Assembly (NCBI GenBank): GCA_002309635.1
Contig: DBXO01000013.1
Span: forward strand, 1,167-53,348
Reading direction: 5' to 3'
Length of the DNA: 52,182 bases
Source: Ruminococcus flavefaciens
GTDB lineage: Bacteria > Bacillota > Clostridia > Oscillospirales > Ruminococcaceae
Shown here: piece after piece, positions 31,938 through 40,716 of the stretch
Layout of the letters: each line of letters begins with the position of its first letter
Position numbering within the stretch: the first letter of the stretch is position 1
Notes under the pieces: model-generated
Told to the model about the DNA's origin: nothing
The model's input: only the letters and a program-made list of their open reading frames with translations
Databases searched by the model: none
Made by a program: the position numbers and the translations under genes

Positions 31938-34900
31938 ATGAAAAAACTAATATCCACGCTTGCCGCATTTGCACTTATATGCGGCTCATTCGCAGGTATT
32001 TCTTCACCGTCCGTATCAGTGTCTTCTGCCAGTGCAGCAGGAGTCGGGGCCGCTGATATTTACGATTTTGAAGATGATTCACAGAAACCTGTCGACACAA
32101 TTGAACAAGACGGCATGGTATTTGACACTTATGGAGATGGTACATTAAGATATGCCGTTCTCAAGTCAGTTAAGGATACTTCCGTAACTGAACTGACCAT
32201 ACCTTCAGAATTAGATGCTGACTTTAGTATATGGGGTGATGCGTCATATTACACAACTGAAATCGTTAGTTCTTATGATGAATCAACAGGAGAAGAACAA
32301 GAAATTGAAACTACGGTGTACCACCCGGTAAGCTACATGATCAAGGGAAATTATAAAGTTGTCGGTATCGAATGGGGTGCCTTTGCAGACTGCGATAATC
32401 TTAAAAAGCTCAACCTTTCCAAAAATATCGCAGTTATCAACTGGTTCGACATTGCAGAGGAAAGCATTGAAGAAATAACAGTTGACGAGGAAAACGAGTA
32501 CTTTACCGTCGTTGACGGCATATTATACACCAAGGATATGAAAACTCTCGTGGCATGCCCTCCTGCAAGCGGCAAGACCGAGGTAAAGCTCCCTGCTGAG
32601 ACCGAGGCTATCGCCGAGGGAGCCTTTGCATGCTGCAAAAACCTGAAAATGTTAGAGCTTACGGAAAATGTAAAGGATATCGCTCCGCTGGCATTCTACG
32701 GCTGCAACGCCCTTGAAGAGATAAAGCTGCCCGAAGGTATCAAGAATATCCCCAACGGCACATTTGCAGGCTGTTCTTCGCTCAGGGACTTCATTATCCC
32801 CGACAGCGTGGAACATATCGACTCATCAGCTTTCAAGGACGCAGGCTGTATAGAGAACGAAAATGGTTTACACTATGTTGACAAGTGGCTCGTAGGCTCT
32901 GACCTTGATATAGAGCTTGCCGTTATAAGAGAGGGCACTGTGGGAACAGCCGAATATCTCTTTGTAACGAGAAATCACCTTAAAAAGATCGTGGTGCCGT
33001 CCTCGGTAAAGCACGTCGGAAGCTACCTTGCCTTCGGCATCAATATGCCTCTTGAGTATGTGGACTTCCATTGTTCCGAGATACCCGACAGATGTATCAC
33101 CTGCCTGAACGTCAAGGAAATAGATATATACGATCCTCACTGCAGGATAGCCGATTCCGCAGGAGCTTTCCCGTCCTACTGGCGTGAGCCCGAGGAGTAT
33201 ACGGGCAAGGTCAGGGAGGATAAATGGGATTATACCCTCAGCCACAAGACAACAACGATAGGTTCTGCAAATTCAACTGCCTCATCTATCCAGAGAGCCG
33301 CTTATGCTGTTCTGACAGAGATCACCGATGACGACTATGAGGAAGAAGAACCCGATATAGCAACAATTACAAGAGTAGGCGCGGAAAACAGCAATACAGC
33401 TGACACGATAAGCGATGAAAAACTTGCCGAGAAAATAAAGAACTACATGGAGAAGAATGCAAAGTCAAAATCCGCTCCCGATGTATACAAGGCTCCCGTA
33501 AAGGCAGGCCGTCCTGTAAGATACGATACTGTTATATGCGGCTATGAGGGCTCAACGGCTCAGGCATACGCTCTGAAATACAGAAGATGCTTTACGGAAT
33601 TCCCTAAAGCCACAGCGTGCGTGGGTCCTGAATCGTTCTTCGACAGCGAGGCAGGCATCAAATACTATATATACGGCAGCGATAATGCTTCTGCATGTCT
33701 GTACGGCGATCACAGCGAGTTCAAGAACGTTGTTATCCCCGACGAGATAAACGGAGTTCCGGTAAATTCCTTTATCGTAAACTGCAATCTTAACGCAGGA
33801 ACAGTAACTCTCCCCGCTTCTATAGAGTACTTCAATGACAGCATTGACCTCCAGTACGACAATACTCAGTATTACATCGTAAGTGAGGACAACCCGTGGT
33901 TCAGGTCCGTTGACGGCATAATATACAATAAGGACATGACAGAGCTTGTAAAGGTACCCTCAAACTATGAGTCCGACGAGATCGTTATCCCCGATACCGT
34001 AAAGACCATACGCAGAGGCGCATTCCACAGCCTCAGACACGTCAGGAGCGTAATTCTTCCCGAGGGACTTGAGATCATCGGCGCAAATGCTTTCTGCGGT
34101 GCAGACAAGCTCTGCAAGATATATATGCCCGAAACTCTCGATACCATATGCGACAACGCTTTCAACGGCTGTACAGCTCTCGAAGAGATACTTATTCCCG
34201 AAAATGTAAAGCATATCGGCTTTAATGCCTTTGACGACTGCCCCGCTGTTGAATACGAGAACGGTCACGGCTACCTTGAGGGCTGGCTTGTCGATGTAAA
34301 TGACAGCGTTACCGACGTTTCTCCGAGATACGGCACAAAGGGTATTGCAAGAGTAAGCGCAAGAAACTCAATTACTATACCCGCCGGCGTTACAAAGATG
34401 AGCTGGGAGCTGATACCCTACGATTGCTACAGCATTACAAAAAGAGCCGATGTTTTCGCTCATAAGATAGACTTTGACGCATTCAAGAACGCATTATTCA
34501 TGAAGGATATCTATATTTACGATCCCGAATGCGAGATATGCGAGGGCTCTCAGACTATCCCCGCTAAGCACCTTGAATACGATGAAGACAATGAATACAT
34601 AAAAACTATTTTTGACATGCCGCACAGCTGCAATGCTCTTTCAAGAACTCTCTACGAAGGATTGCACCAATACCGCGACACAAGCATAGCCGATACAGTT
34701 ATCCACGGATATAAGGGCTCTACAGCAGAGCTCTACGCAAAGCTGTACGGACTTAAGTTCTCGGCACTGGAGGATGAACCCGTTTACAGGAACGGCGACC
34801 TCAACGGCGACGGGCTCCTCGCAGTCAGCGATTTCGTCTACATAAACAGATACATCGCAGGCAAAGCAGAATTCACAAAGCAGCAGTTCATGTCCGCCGA

Positions 34901-34976
34901 CCTCAACGGTGACGGAAATGTTGACGTATTCGACCTTGTGGAATACAGAAAAGCTCTTCTTTCGGAAATAAAATAA
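31938..34976 (+). CDS. Secreted BspA-type leucine-rich repeat protein with C-terminal dockerin
   Basis: 1012 aa; ATG with AGGAGG 7 bases upstream. A signal peptide (about 1-34, ...SVSSASAAG) is followed by two similar halves. Each has VDGI(L/I)Y(T/N)KDM, a set of LRR_5 repeats such as AFYGCNALEEIKLPEGIKNI, and an unusual (E/K)GSTAxxYA tail. The last ~60 residues are a type I dockerin with Ca-binding repeats DLNGDGLLAVSDFVYINRYI and DLNGDGNVDVFDLVEYRKAL. No catalytic domain is evident, so it probably mediates adhesion or protein contacts on the cell surface or cellulosome. It is transcribed divergently from agrBAC. Confidence 0.9.
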   Translation: MKKLISTLAAFALICGSFAGISSPSVSVSSASAAGVGAADIYDFEDDSQKPVDTIEQDGMVFDTYGDGTLRYAVLKSVKDTSVTELTIPSELDADFSIWGDASYYTTEIVSSYDESTGEEQEIETTVYHPVSYMIKGNYKVVGIEWGAFADCDNLKKLNLSKNIAVINWFDIAEESIEEITVDEENEYFTVVDGILYTKDMKTLVACPPASGKTEVKLPAETEAIAEGAFACCKNLKMLELTENVKDIAPLAFYGCNALEEIKLPEGIKNIPNGTFAGCSSLRDFIIPDSVEHIDSSAFKDAGCIENENGLHYVDKWLVGSDLDIELAVIREGTVGTAEYLFVTRNHLKKIVVPSSVKHVGSYLAFGINMPLEYVDFHCSEIPDRCITCLNVKEIDIYDPHCRIADSAGAFPSYWREPEEYTGKVREDKWDYTLSHKTTTIGSANSTASSIQRAAYAVLTEITDDDYEEEEPDIATITRVGAENSNTADTISDEKLAEKIKNYMEKNAKSKSAPDVYKAPVKAGRPVRYDTVICGYEGSTAQAYALKYRRCFTEFPKATACVGPESFFDSEAGIKYYIYGSDNASACLYGDHSEFKNVVIPDEINGVPVNSFIVNCNLNAGTVTLPASIEYFNDSIDLQYDNTQYYIVSEDNPWFRSVDGIIYNKDMTELVKVPSNYESDEIVIPDTVKTIRRGAFHSLRHVRSVILPEGLEIIGANAFCGADKLCKIYMPETLDTICDNAFNGCTALEEILIPENVKHIGFNAFDDCPAVEYENGHGYLEGWLVDVNDSVTDVSPRYGTKGIARVSARNSITIPAGVTKMSWELIPYDCYSITKRADVFAHKIDFDAFKNALFMKDIYIYDPECEICEGSQTIPAKHLEYDEDNEYIKTIFDMPHSCNALSRTLYEGLHQYRDTSIADTVIHGYKGSTAELYAKLYGLKFSALEDEPVYRNGDLNGDGLLAVSDFVYINRYIAGKAEFTKQQFMSADLNGDGNVDVFDLVEYRKALLSEIK

Positions 34977-35020
34977 AAAACGAGGGCGTGATGGAATACC
35001 ATCACGCCCTATTATTTTTA
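34977..35020. terminator. Bidirectional terminator between LRR-dockerin and ABC-F genes
   Basis: AGGGCGTGATGG and CCATCACGCCCT form a perfect 12-bp stem with a 4-base loop, flanked by an A-run on the left and a T-rich run on the right. Confidence 0.85.
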
Positions 35021-36805
35021 CTCCTGATTCGCTATCCGCTCAGCAAGGTCGTTGAGATAGACCCAGCGGTCCATTTTTTCGGAGAGCTGCTGCTCAATGA
35101 GCCCCTTTTTGTCCGAAAGCTCCTGCAATTTCACGTAATCAGAGGAATTTGCGGCAATTTCCTTTTCAGTATCGGCGATCTCCTGCTCCAATACGGCGAT
35201 ATCATCGTCAATAGTGTCGTACTCCCGCTGTTCCTTGAAGGAAAAACGAAGCTTCGTCCTGCCCGTATAAACACGTTCCTTCTTTCCGGTCTTCTTTGGT
35301 GCTTTGTTCTCATCAGCAGAGCTGTCAGACAGAGCCTTTTCAGCATAATCAGTATAATTTCCGTTGTAGCGGGTACACTGACCGTCCCTGAACTCGAATA
35401 TCTCATCAGCCATTTTATCAAGGAAGTACCTGTCGTGGGAGACAGCGATAACAGCACCGCTGAAGTTCTCAAGGTAGTCCTCCAATATGGTAAGGGTCGC
35501 TATATCAAGATCGTTGGTCGGCTCATCAAGAAGAAGTATATTCGGCGCCGTCATTAGTATTTTCAGCAGATACAGCCTTTTCCGTTCGCCTCCCGAAAGC
35601 TTTTCTATCCTGTTCCACTGGAGCTCGGGAGTAAAGAGGAACCGCTCCAGCATCTGTGAAGCCGTCACCACACCGTCTGGAGTCTGCACACGGTCGGCTG
35701 TCTCGCGGATATACTCTATAACGCGGAGAGCAGGATCCATAGACTCGCATTCCTGCGAAAAATAGCCAATATTAACCGTATCACCAATGACTATGCTGCC
35801 GCTGTCCGGGCGAACCTGCCCCATGAGCATTTTCAGGAACGTGCTCTTGCCTGCGCCGTTCCTGCCAACTATGCCTATCCTTGCGTCACGGGATATTATG
35901 TAGGAAAAACCGCTGATAAGCGGCTTTCCGTCAATAGCTTTGCTGATATTCTCTATTTCTACGGTCTTTTTGCCGAGACGGGAGGATACAGACTGCAATT
36001 TCAGCTTTTCGGCTTCAACGGGGATATCGCGGTTTTTCAGCGCCTCAAAGCGCTCTATCCTGTCCCTGGACTTGGTCCCCCTCGCACGGGCGCCCCTGCT
36101 GATCCATTCCAGCTCGCGGCGGTAAAGTGACTTGTTTTTGCGCTCGGCAGCCGCCTCGTCGGCTTCACGCTGAGCCTTTCTCAGCAGATACTCGCTGTAG
36201 TTGCCGTCGCAGGTGTAGACCTTGCCCTTTTCCACCTCTGCTATCTTTCCGCAGATCTTATTTAAAAAGTATCTGTCGTGAGTTACCATTACTATGGCAC
36301 CGCGGTAGCGCAGGAGCAGATCTTCGAGAAGCTGGGCGGTCTCGTTGTCTATGTGGTTTGTGGGCTCGTCCAGCAGAAGCACGTCGCTGGGCTGTATCAG
36401 GGCGGCGGCAATACCCGCGCGCCTTTTCTCACCTCCCGAAAGAGTGCTTATATCCCTGTCATAGTCGGGAAGTCCCAGCCTGTCAAGCACAGACTTCGCC
36501 TCGTACTCCTTTGACTCCTTAAGATCGGCAGGAAGATGCGAAAGCACCTGCCCGAGAACGCTTCCGTGGTCGTCGAATTCCGGTATCTGCGGAAGATAGG
36601 ATATCCTTATCCCGTTTGTACGTATGACCCCGCCGCCGTCAGGCTCCTCTGCACCTGCGAGTATGCGGAGCAGAGTTGACTTGCCGGTACCGTTGATACC
36701 GATAATACCTATCTTGTCCCCCTCGTTCAGAAAAAACGAGACATCATCAAGTACCTTTCGTTCCATATAGGTTTTTGATATATTCTGAGCTGATAAAAGG
36801 ATCAC
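35018..36805 (-). CDS. ABC-F family ATPase (Uup/EttA-like)
   Basis: 595 aa, GTG start at 36805 with AAGGAGG 6 bases upstream. It has two ATPase domains without membrane segments: GINGTGKST with LSGGEKRRAGIA and LLLDEPTNHID, and GRNGAGKST with LSGGERKRLYLL and LLLDEPTNDLD. The linker contains YRRELEWISRGARARGTKSR, and the C-terminus carries a charged coiled coil (YDTIDDDIAVLEQEIADTEK) as in Uup. ABC-F proteins act on stalled ribosomes. The C-terminal coil favours Uup over antibiotic-resistance types, but resistance cannot be excluded. Confidence 0.92.
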   Translation of the reverse strand: MILLSAQNISKTYMERKVLDDVSFFLNEGDKIGIIGINGTGKSTLLRILAGAEEPDGGGVIRTNGIRISYLPQIPEFDDHGSVLGQVLSHLPADLKESKEYEAKSVLDRLGLPDYDRDISTLSGGEKRRAGIAAALIQPSDVLLLDEPTNHIDNETAQLLEDLLLRYRGAIVMVTHDRYFLNKICGKIAEVEKGKVYTCDGNYSEYLLRKAQREADEAAAERKNKSLYRRELEWISRGARARGTKSRDRIERFEALKNRDIPVEAEKLKLQSVSSRLGKKTVEIENISKAIDGKPLISGFSYIISRDARIGIVGRNGAGKSTFLKMLMGQVRPDSGSIVIGDTVNIGYFSQECESMDPALRVIEYIRETADRVQTPDGVVTASQMLERFLFTPELQWNRIEKLSGGERKRLYLLKILMTAPNILLLDEPTNDLDIATLTILEDYLENFSGAVIAVSHDRYFLDKMADEIFEFRDGQCTRYNGNYTDYAEKALSDSSADENKAPKKTGKKERVYTGRTKLRFSFKEQREYDTIDDDIAVLEQEIADTEKEIAANSSDYVKLQELSDKKGLIEQQLSEKMDRWVYLNDLAERIANQE

Positions 36806-36858
36806 TTTAGTCCTCCTTAATTAAAAAAATCGCCATTCCGTGTCCTGCATATGGAAAT

Positions 36859-36887
36859 ATTATAACACAATAGGCGCATAAAATCAA
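36859..36887 (-). promoter_or_regulatory. Promoter of the ABC-F gene
   Basis: On the minus strand TTGATT, 17 bases, TATAAT, 53 bases before the GTG. The rest of the 36806-37135 gap is AT-rich and holds only the promoter of the next gene. Confidence 0.7.
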
Positions 36888-37026
36888 TATATACCTCAAT
36901 ACAGCCGTAAATCATAAAACTCGCAGCTTGTGTAAAAATCACTATATCAGACAACTTTTTAAATATTAAAACTTGTAAATTAAGTAGTATTTTATACATT
37001 TTGTTGCTAAAATATCCAAAATATGG

Positions 37027-37055
37027 TTGACATACTCATTGAATTACAGTATAAT
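37027..37055 (+). promoter_or_regulatory. Promoter of the sugar-binding lipoprotein gene
   Basis: TTGACA, 17 bases, TATAAT: a perfect consensus, about 80 bases before the ATG. Confidence 0.85.
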
Positions 37056-37135
37056 ACAATATGTTAGTAAAGATTATTCAGGGGAAGCTGACATCATATA
37101 AGAGTGACAGCAATTATTTAAGGAGGAATATTCAG

Positions 37136-38269
37136 ATGAAAAAAATCATGGCTGCGGTCACAGCAGTAATGCTGTTCGGCAGTATGACCGCATGTGGAAC
37201 AAAAGAAAAATCAGAAGTTCAGAACAGCAGAAAGGTCGTAGGTATCTGTATGCCGTCGGCAGAGCTTGAGCGCTGGAACAGCGACGGTGAATACCTCAAA
37301 AACCTGTTTGAGAAAGCCGGTTATGAAGTAAAGCTCACTTTCTCAAAAAATGACGCTACCCGTCAGAACAACGACGTTCTCGGAATACTCCATGACGGAG
37401 TTGATCTTCTTCTCATCGCAGCAGTTGACGGAAACTCTCTTGCAAAGCCCCTCGACGAGGCTATGGCAAAGAATATCCCGGTCGTATCATACGACCGCCT
37501 TATCATGAACACAAAGGCAGTAACCTACTACATCTCCTTTGACAACTATGAAGTAGGCAAGCTTCAGGGCGAATATCTCCGCGATACCCTCGGCCTTGAC
37601 ACAAGCTCCGAGTCCGCAAATGTGGAATTCGTTTCGGGAGATTCGGCTGACAACAATGCTACAGTATTCTTTAACGGCGCTTACGACGTTCTCGAGCCGT
37701 ATATCCAGAGCGGCAAGGTACATGTACTTTCGGGAAAGATCACCTTTGAGAATACCGCTACAAAGGGCTGGGATACAGCAAATGCCGAAAAGGAAATGAG
37801 GAGAACTATCGGCAAGTACTACTCAGAAAAGAAGCTCGACGCAGTTCTCTGCGCTAACGATTCTACCGCACTGGGTGTTGCAAATGCTGTAGGCTCGTCC
37901 TATACAGGCAACAATTACCCTGTGATCACAGGTCAGGACGGCGATATCGAAAACCTGAAGAACATCATCGACGAAAAACAGGCAATGACCGTATTCAAGA
38001 ACATCCGTGACGAGGCTACCGTTGCTTATGAGGTCAGCAAAAGACTTCTCAACGATCAGACTCCTACGGGAAGACTTGTAGACTCTTTCGCAGCTGACGT
38101 AAGATACGACAGCGAGTCCTACAACAACGGCGTGAAGTATGTTCAGTCCTATCTGCTCGTTCCTACAGTCATCACAAAGGACAATTTACAGGTAATGGTA
38201 AATACAGGCCTTTATAAGTGGGATGACAACAACCAGTACATCGAAGCTGTTTCATCCGAATCAAAGTAA
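37136..38269 (+). CDS. Sugar ABC transporter substrate-binding lipoprotein (XylF/ChvE-like)
   Basis: 377 aa; ATG 37136 with AAGGAGG upstream (a longer frame from 37061 lacks one and overlaps the promoter). The lipobox is SMTAC with Cys near residue 20. The periplasmic-binding-protein fold of the ribose/xylose type shows VVGICMPSAELERW, NIPVVSYDRLIMN, YISFDNYEVGKLQGEYL, VLCANDSTALGVANAV and ITGQDGDIENLKNII. The ligand is probably a pentose or hexose such as xylose. No permease or ATPase gene lies nearby, so it may feed a transporter encoded elsewhere or serve as a chemoreceptor or sensor protein. Confidence 0.9.
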   Translation: MKKIMAAVTAVMLFGSMTACGTKEKSEVQNSRKVVGICMPSAELERWNSDGEYLKNLFEKAGYEVKLTFSKNDATRQNNDVLGILHDGVDLLLIAAVDGNSLAKPLDEAMAKNIPVVSYDRLIMNTKAVTYYISFDNYEVGKLQGEYLRDTLGLDTSSESANVEFVSGDSADNNATVFFNGAYDVLEPYIQSGKVHVLSGKITFENTATKGWDTANAEKEMRRTIGKYYSEKKLDAVLCANDSTALGVANAVGSSYTGNNYPVITGQDGDIENLKNIIDEKQAMTVFKNIRDEATVAYEVSKRLLNDQTPTGRLVDSFAADVRYDSESYNNGVKYVQSYLLVPTVITKDNLQVMVNTGLYKWDDNNQYIEAVSSESK

Positions 38270-38282
38270 ACATATCACAAAT

Positions 38283-38317
38283 GCAGGGACTTCCGGAACG
38301 GAAGTCCCTGTCTTTTG
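38283..38317 (+). terminator. Intrinsic terminator of the sugar-binding protein gene
   Basis: CAGGGACTTCC and GGAAGTCCCTG form a perfect 11-bp stem with a 5-base loop, followed by TCTTTTG. Confidence 0.8.
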
Positions 38318-38321
38318 TACG

Positions 38322-38353
38322 CAAAAGTTTAAGGGCGCACATTGTACGCCCTT
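38322..38353 (-). terminator. Candidate terminator of the ABC-2 exporter operon
   Basis: On the minus strand AAGGGCG and CGCCCTT pair around a 9-base TACAATGTG loop, followed by AAACTTTTG. The T-run is short. Confidence 0.5.
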
Positions 38354-38373
38354 ATTTCTCAATATTCCGGTTA

Positions 38374-39537
38374 TCAGCCGTTAACTATCTTTTCTCTGTT
38401 GAAGAGTCTGCCAACGATGAATATTCCGAGAACAGCAGCCGCTAAGTTGACTACGACTGTCAGAGTTACGCTTGCAGCTGTATATTCTGTCTTTATAACG
38501 TCCTGAAGCGTTTTTATCGAGTTCCATACAGGTATCATGTAATTCTTTGTGCCAAAACCCTCAATCTTCTTATTAAAGTTTTCGCTTGTACTGAGAAGCA
38601 TGGGTATCATAATAGCGAACAGAAGTATAGGCGAAAGAGTTGTTGCCTGCTTTACGTCCTTTGCAAGTGTTGAGATTATGAGCAGCAATGCTACGAGCAC
38701 AAATGAACCCGTAACTACTGCGGCAAAGAGCATAACGTACTCAGATACGCTGTATGAAGCATTCTCTGTCATTTCCATAGACTTTGAAAGCTTCGGGAGA
38801 GATACTGCCATTCCGATACATGCAGAGATACTTGCGATTATGGATACAACAAGTATTGAAAGCGACTTTCCTGCTGCGATGTGTCCGCGCTTTACGGGAG
38901 TGACCAGCAGAGTGTTGAGGAAGCCCTTTTCCTTGTCTCCCGCGATGGAGTTTGCGGCAATACTCATACATACCATGTATACAGCCATGAATATCATAAG
39001 AGGAATGATACCGCTGAGAAAATCCTTTACGAGAGATACGCTGTCGAACAGATTGTACTCCTTTTCAGCAGACTCGTTGAATGTGAATACACGTGGCTGC
39101 ATAGTTGTAAAAAGAACTGTTGTCTTGGAAAAGAGCTCCATTGAGTTGTTCTTCTCCGAATTGTAGTATACATCGATATTTGAAAGATCAGCTGAACCCG
39201 GCTCTGACATTTTGAAATCATCGGGGAAAACCATAAGGAGGTCTACATCCTTATCTGTCACCTGCTTTTTCAGCTTTTCGATATCATTATCGGGTGCGGG
39301 CTTGATCCTGAGCTCGGAAAGCACATCATTGAACGCTTCGGGAGCGTTCATGCTGTATGCAACGACCGGCTTTTCAAGTTCTTCCTTCGACTCCTTCTGT
39401 GAATCGATCGTCGTTGTCATAAGCATACCATATCCGAAAACTATAATGAAAGGAAGGAGGATCATCTGTAAACGAACGACCTTATCGCCGAAAAATGCCC
39501 TTAGTTCCTTTTTTGCAACTGTAATAATATCTCTCAT
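38374..39537 (-). CDS. ABC-2 type permease (NatB/YhaP-like)
   Basis: 387 aa; I chose the second ATG (39537), 7 bases after GGAGAGG. The gene overlaps the ATPase stop by a few bases. An N-terminal helix (LQMILLPFIIVFGYGML) precedes an extracellular domain of about 130 residues, then five helices. The SIAGDKEKGFLNTLLVTPVKR segment is the hallmark cytoplasmic loop of ABC-2 exporters. NatAB pairs extrude Na+ or other toxic compounds; the substrate here is unknown. Confidence 0.9.
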   Translation of the reverse strand: MRDIITVAKKELRAFFGDKVVRLQMILLPFIIVFGYGMLMTTTIDSQKESKEELEKPVVAYSMNAPEAFNDVLSELRIKPAPDNDIEKLKKQVTDKDVDLLMVFPDDFKMSEPGSADLSNIDVYYNSEKNNSMELFSKTTVLFTTMQPRVFTFNESAEKEYNLFDSVSLVKDFLSGIIPLMIFMAVYMVCMSIAANSIAGDKEKGFLNTLLVTPVKRGHIAAGKSLSILVVSIIASISACIGMAVSLPKLSKSMEMTENASYSVSEYVMLFAAVVTGSFVLVALLLIISTLAKDVKQATTLSPILLFAIMIPMLLSTSENFNKKIEGFGTKNYMIPVWNSIKTLQDVIKTEYTAASVTLTVVVNLAAAVLGIFIVGRLFNREKIVNG

Positions 39538-39539
39538 GG

Positions 39540-40319
39540 TCATACCTCTCCCTTTTTGCTCATATATTCAGTATAAATATCGTAGAATGCGTCTTCAAGA
39601 GGCCGTCCCTGCATGAGATTCTCAAGTGTATCATCAACAACGATCTTACCGTCCATTATCATGGCTGCACGGTCACAGACCTTTTCAACAAGGTCAAAGA
39701 GGTGAGTGGATATGATAACGCACTTTCCCGCTTTTTTCATATTGAGTATGAAATCGCGCACCTCGCGTGCCGCAATGATATCGAGGCCGTTGGTGGGCTC
39801 GTCAAAAATAACGAACTTAGGGTTGTGTATTACCGAGTTTACCAGTGATACCTTCTGCCTCTGTCCCTGTGAGAGCTTTGAGATCATGGTATCCGCAAAC
39901 TTATCAATGCCGAACTCTGCAAAGAGCTCTTTTTTGCGCTTTGCTGCTTCATCAGCAGGAACGTGGTAAAGCTCGGCAAAAAAGTCGTACATTAAGTTAG
40001 GAGTAGACTTCATATCGGGCTTGAGGTCTGTGGTGAGGAAAGCGAGCTGCGAGCGCACCGCCTCAGGCGTTTTTACTGCACTGATATCGTTGTAAAGTGC
40101 GTCGCCGCTGTTTGGTTTGATAAGTGTGGCCAGCATACGCATGGTTGTGGTCTTGCCGGCTCCGTTAGGACCGATGAGTCCGAATACTTCGCCTGACTTA
40201 GCGGTAAAGCTTACACCGTCAACAGCGACCTTCTGCCTGTCCTTGATACCCAGCGATTTACGTTGTTTTTCGCTTATCTGGAATGTTTTTACGAGATTTT
40301 CTGCTTTCAGGATTTCCAT
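39540..40319 (-). CDS. ABC transporter ATP-binding protein (NatA-like)
   Basis: 259 aa, ATG 40319 with AAGGAGG upstream. Walker A is GPNGAGKTTTMRML, the signature LSQGQRQKVSLVNSV (SQ in place of SG is common in NatA), Walker B KFVIFDEPTNGLD and the H-loop ISTHLFDLVEKV. It is coupled to the following ABC-2 permease and powers it. Confidence 0.93.
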   Translation of the reverse strand: MEILKAENLVKTFQISEKQRKSLGIKDRQKVAVDGVSFTAKSGEVFGLIGPNGAGKTTTMRMLATLIKPNSGDALYNDISAVKTPEAVRSQLAFLTTDLKPDMKSTPNLMYDFFAELYHVPADEAAKRKKELFAEFGIDKFADTMISKLSQGQRQKVSLVNSVIHNPKFVIFDEPTNGLDIIAAREVRDFILNMKKAGKCVIISTHLFDLVEKVCDRAAMIMDGKIVVDDTLENLMQGRPLEDAFYDIYTEYMSKKGEV

Positions 40320-40358
40320 AGTATCCTCCTTATATCATTTATTTGCAGTGCTTTGTTA

Positions 40359-40387
40359 ATTATATCACATATGTATCTCATTGTCAA
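40359..40387 (-). promoter_or_regulatory. Promoter of the ABC-2 exporter operon
   Basis: On the minus strand TTGACA, 17 bases, TATAAT: a perfect consensus, 40 bases before the ATG. The rest of 40388-40600 shows no gene. Confidence 0.85.
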
Positions 40388-40604
40388 TGATCACGGCGGG
40401 GCTATCCGATATGAAATCTCTGTATTACAGCCTTTACTGTGTTTCACCGTCCTTATTCTATCAGACAGATGTAAAGAAAAGGTCAGGAAAACAGTAAATA
40501 AAAGGTAAAGTTTATGCAAATAAAGCTTTCTCTGAAAGTTTTTGCCATTTCATACGTATAATCAACGTGCGAAAAAGCCTTTTTCCCGCATACACATCAA
40601 AGTG

Positions 40605-40633
40605 TTGACAAATGCTGTGCGAACTGATATAAT
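40605..40633 (+). promoter_or_regulatory. Promoter of the glycosyltransferase-YfhO operon
   Basis: TTGACA, 17 bases, TATAAT: a perfect consensus, about 84 bases before the ATG. Confidence 0.85.
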
Positions 40634-40716
40634 GATTTTGTATATTGTTTTGCGAAAGCACAGCTTTTTCAGCTCTCCGCAGAGCTATAGAATAATTTGA
40701 AACGGAGTAGTAAATA

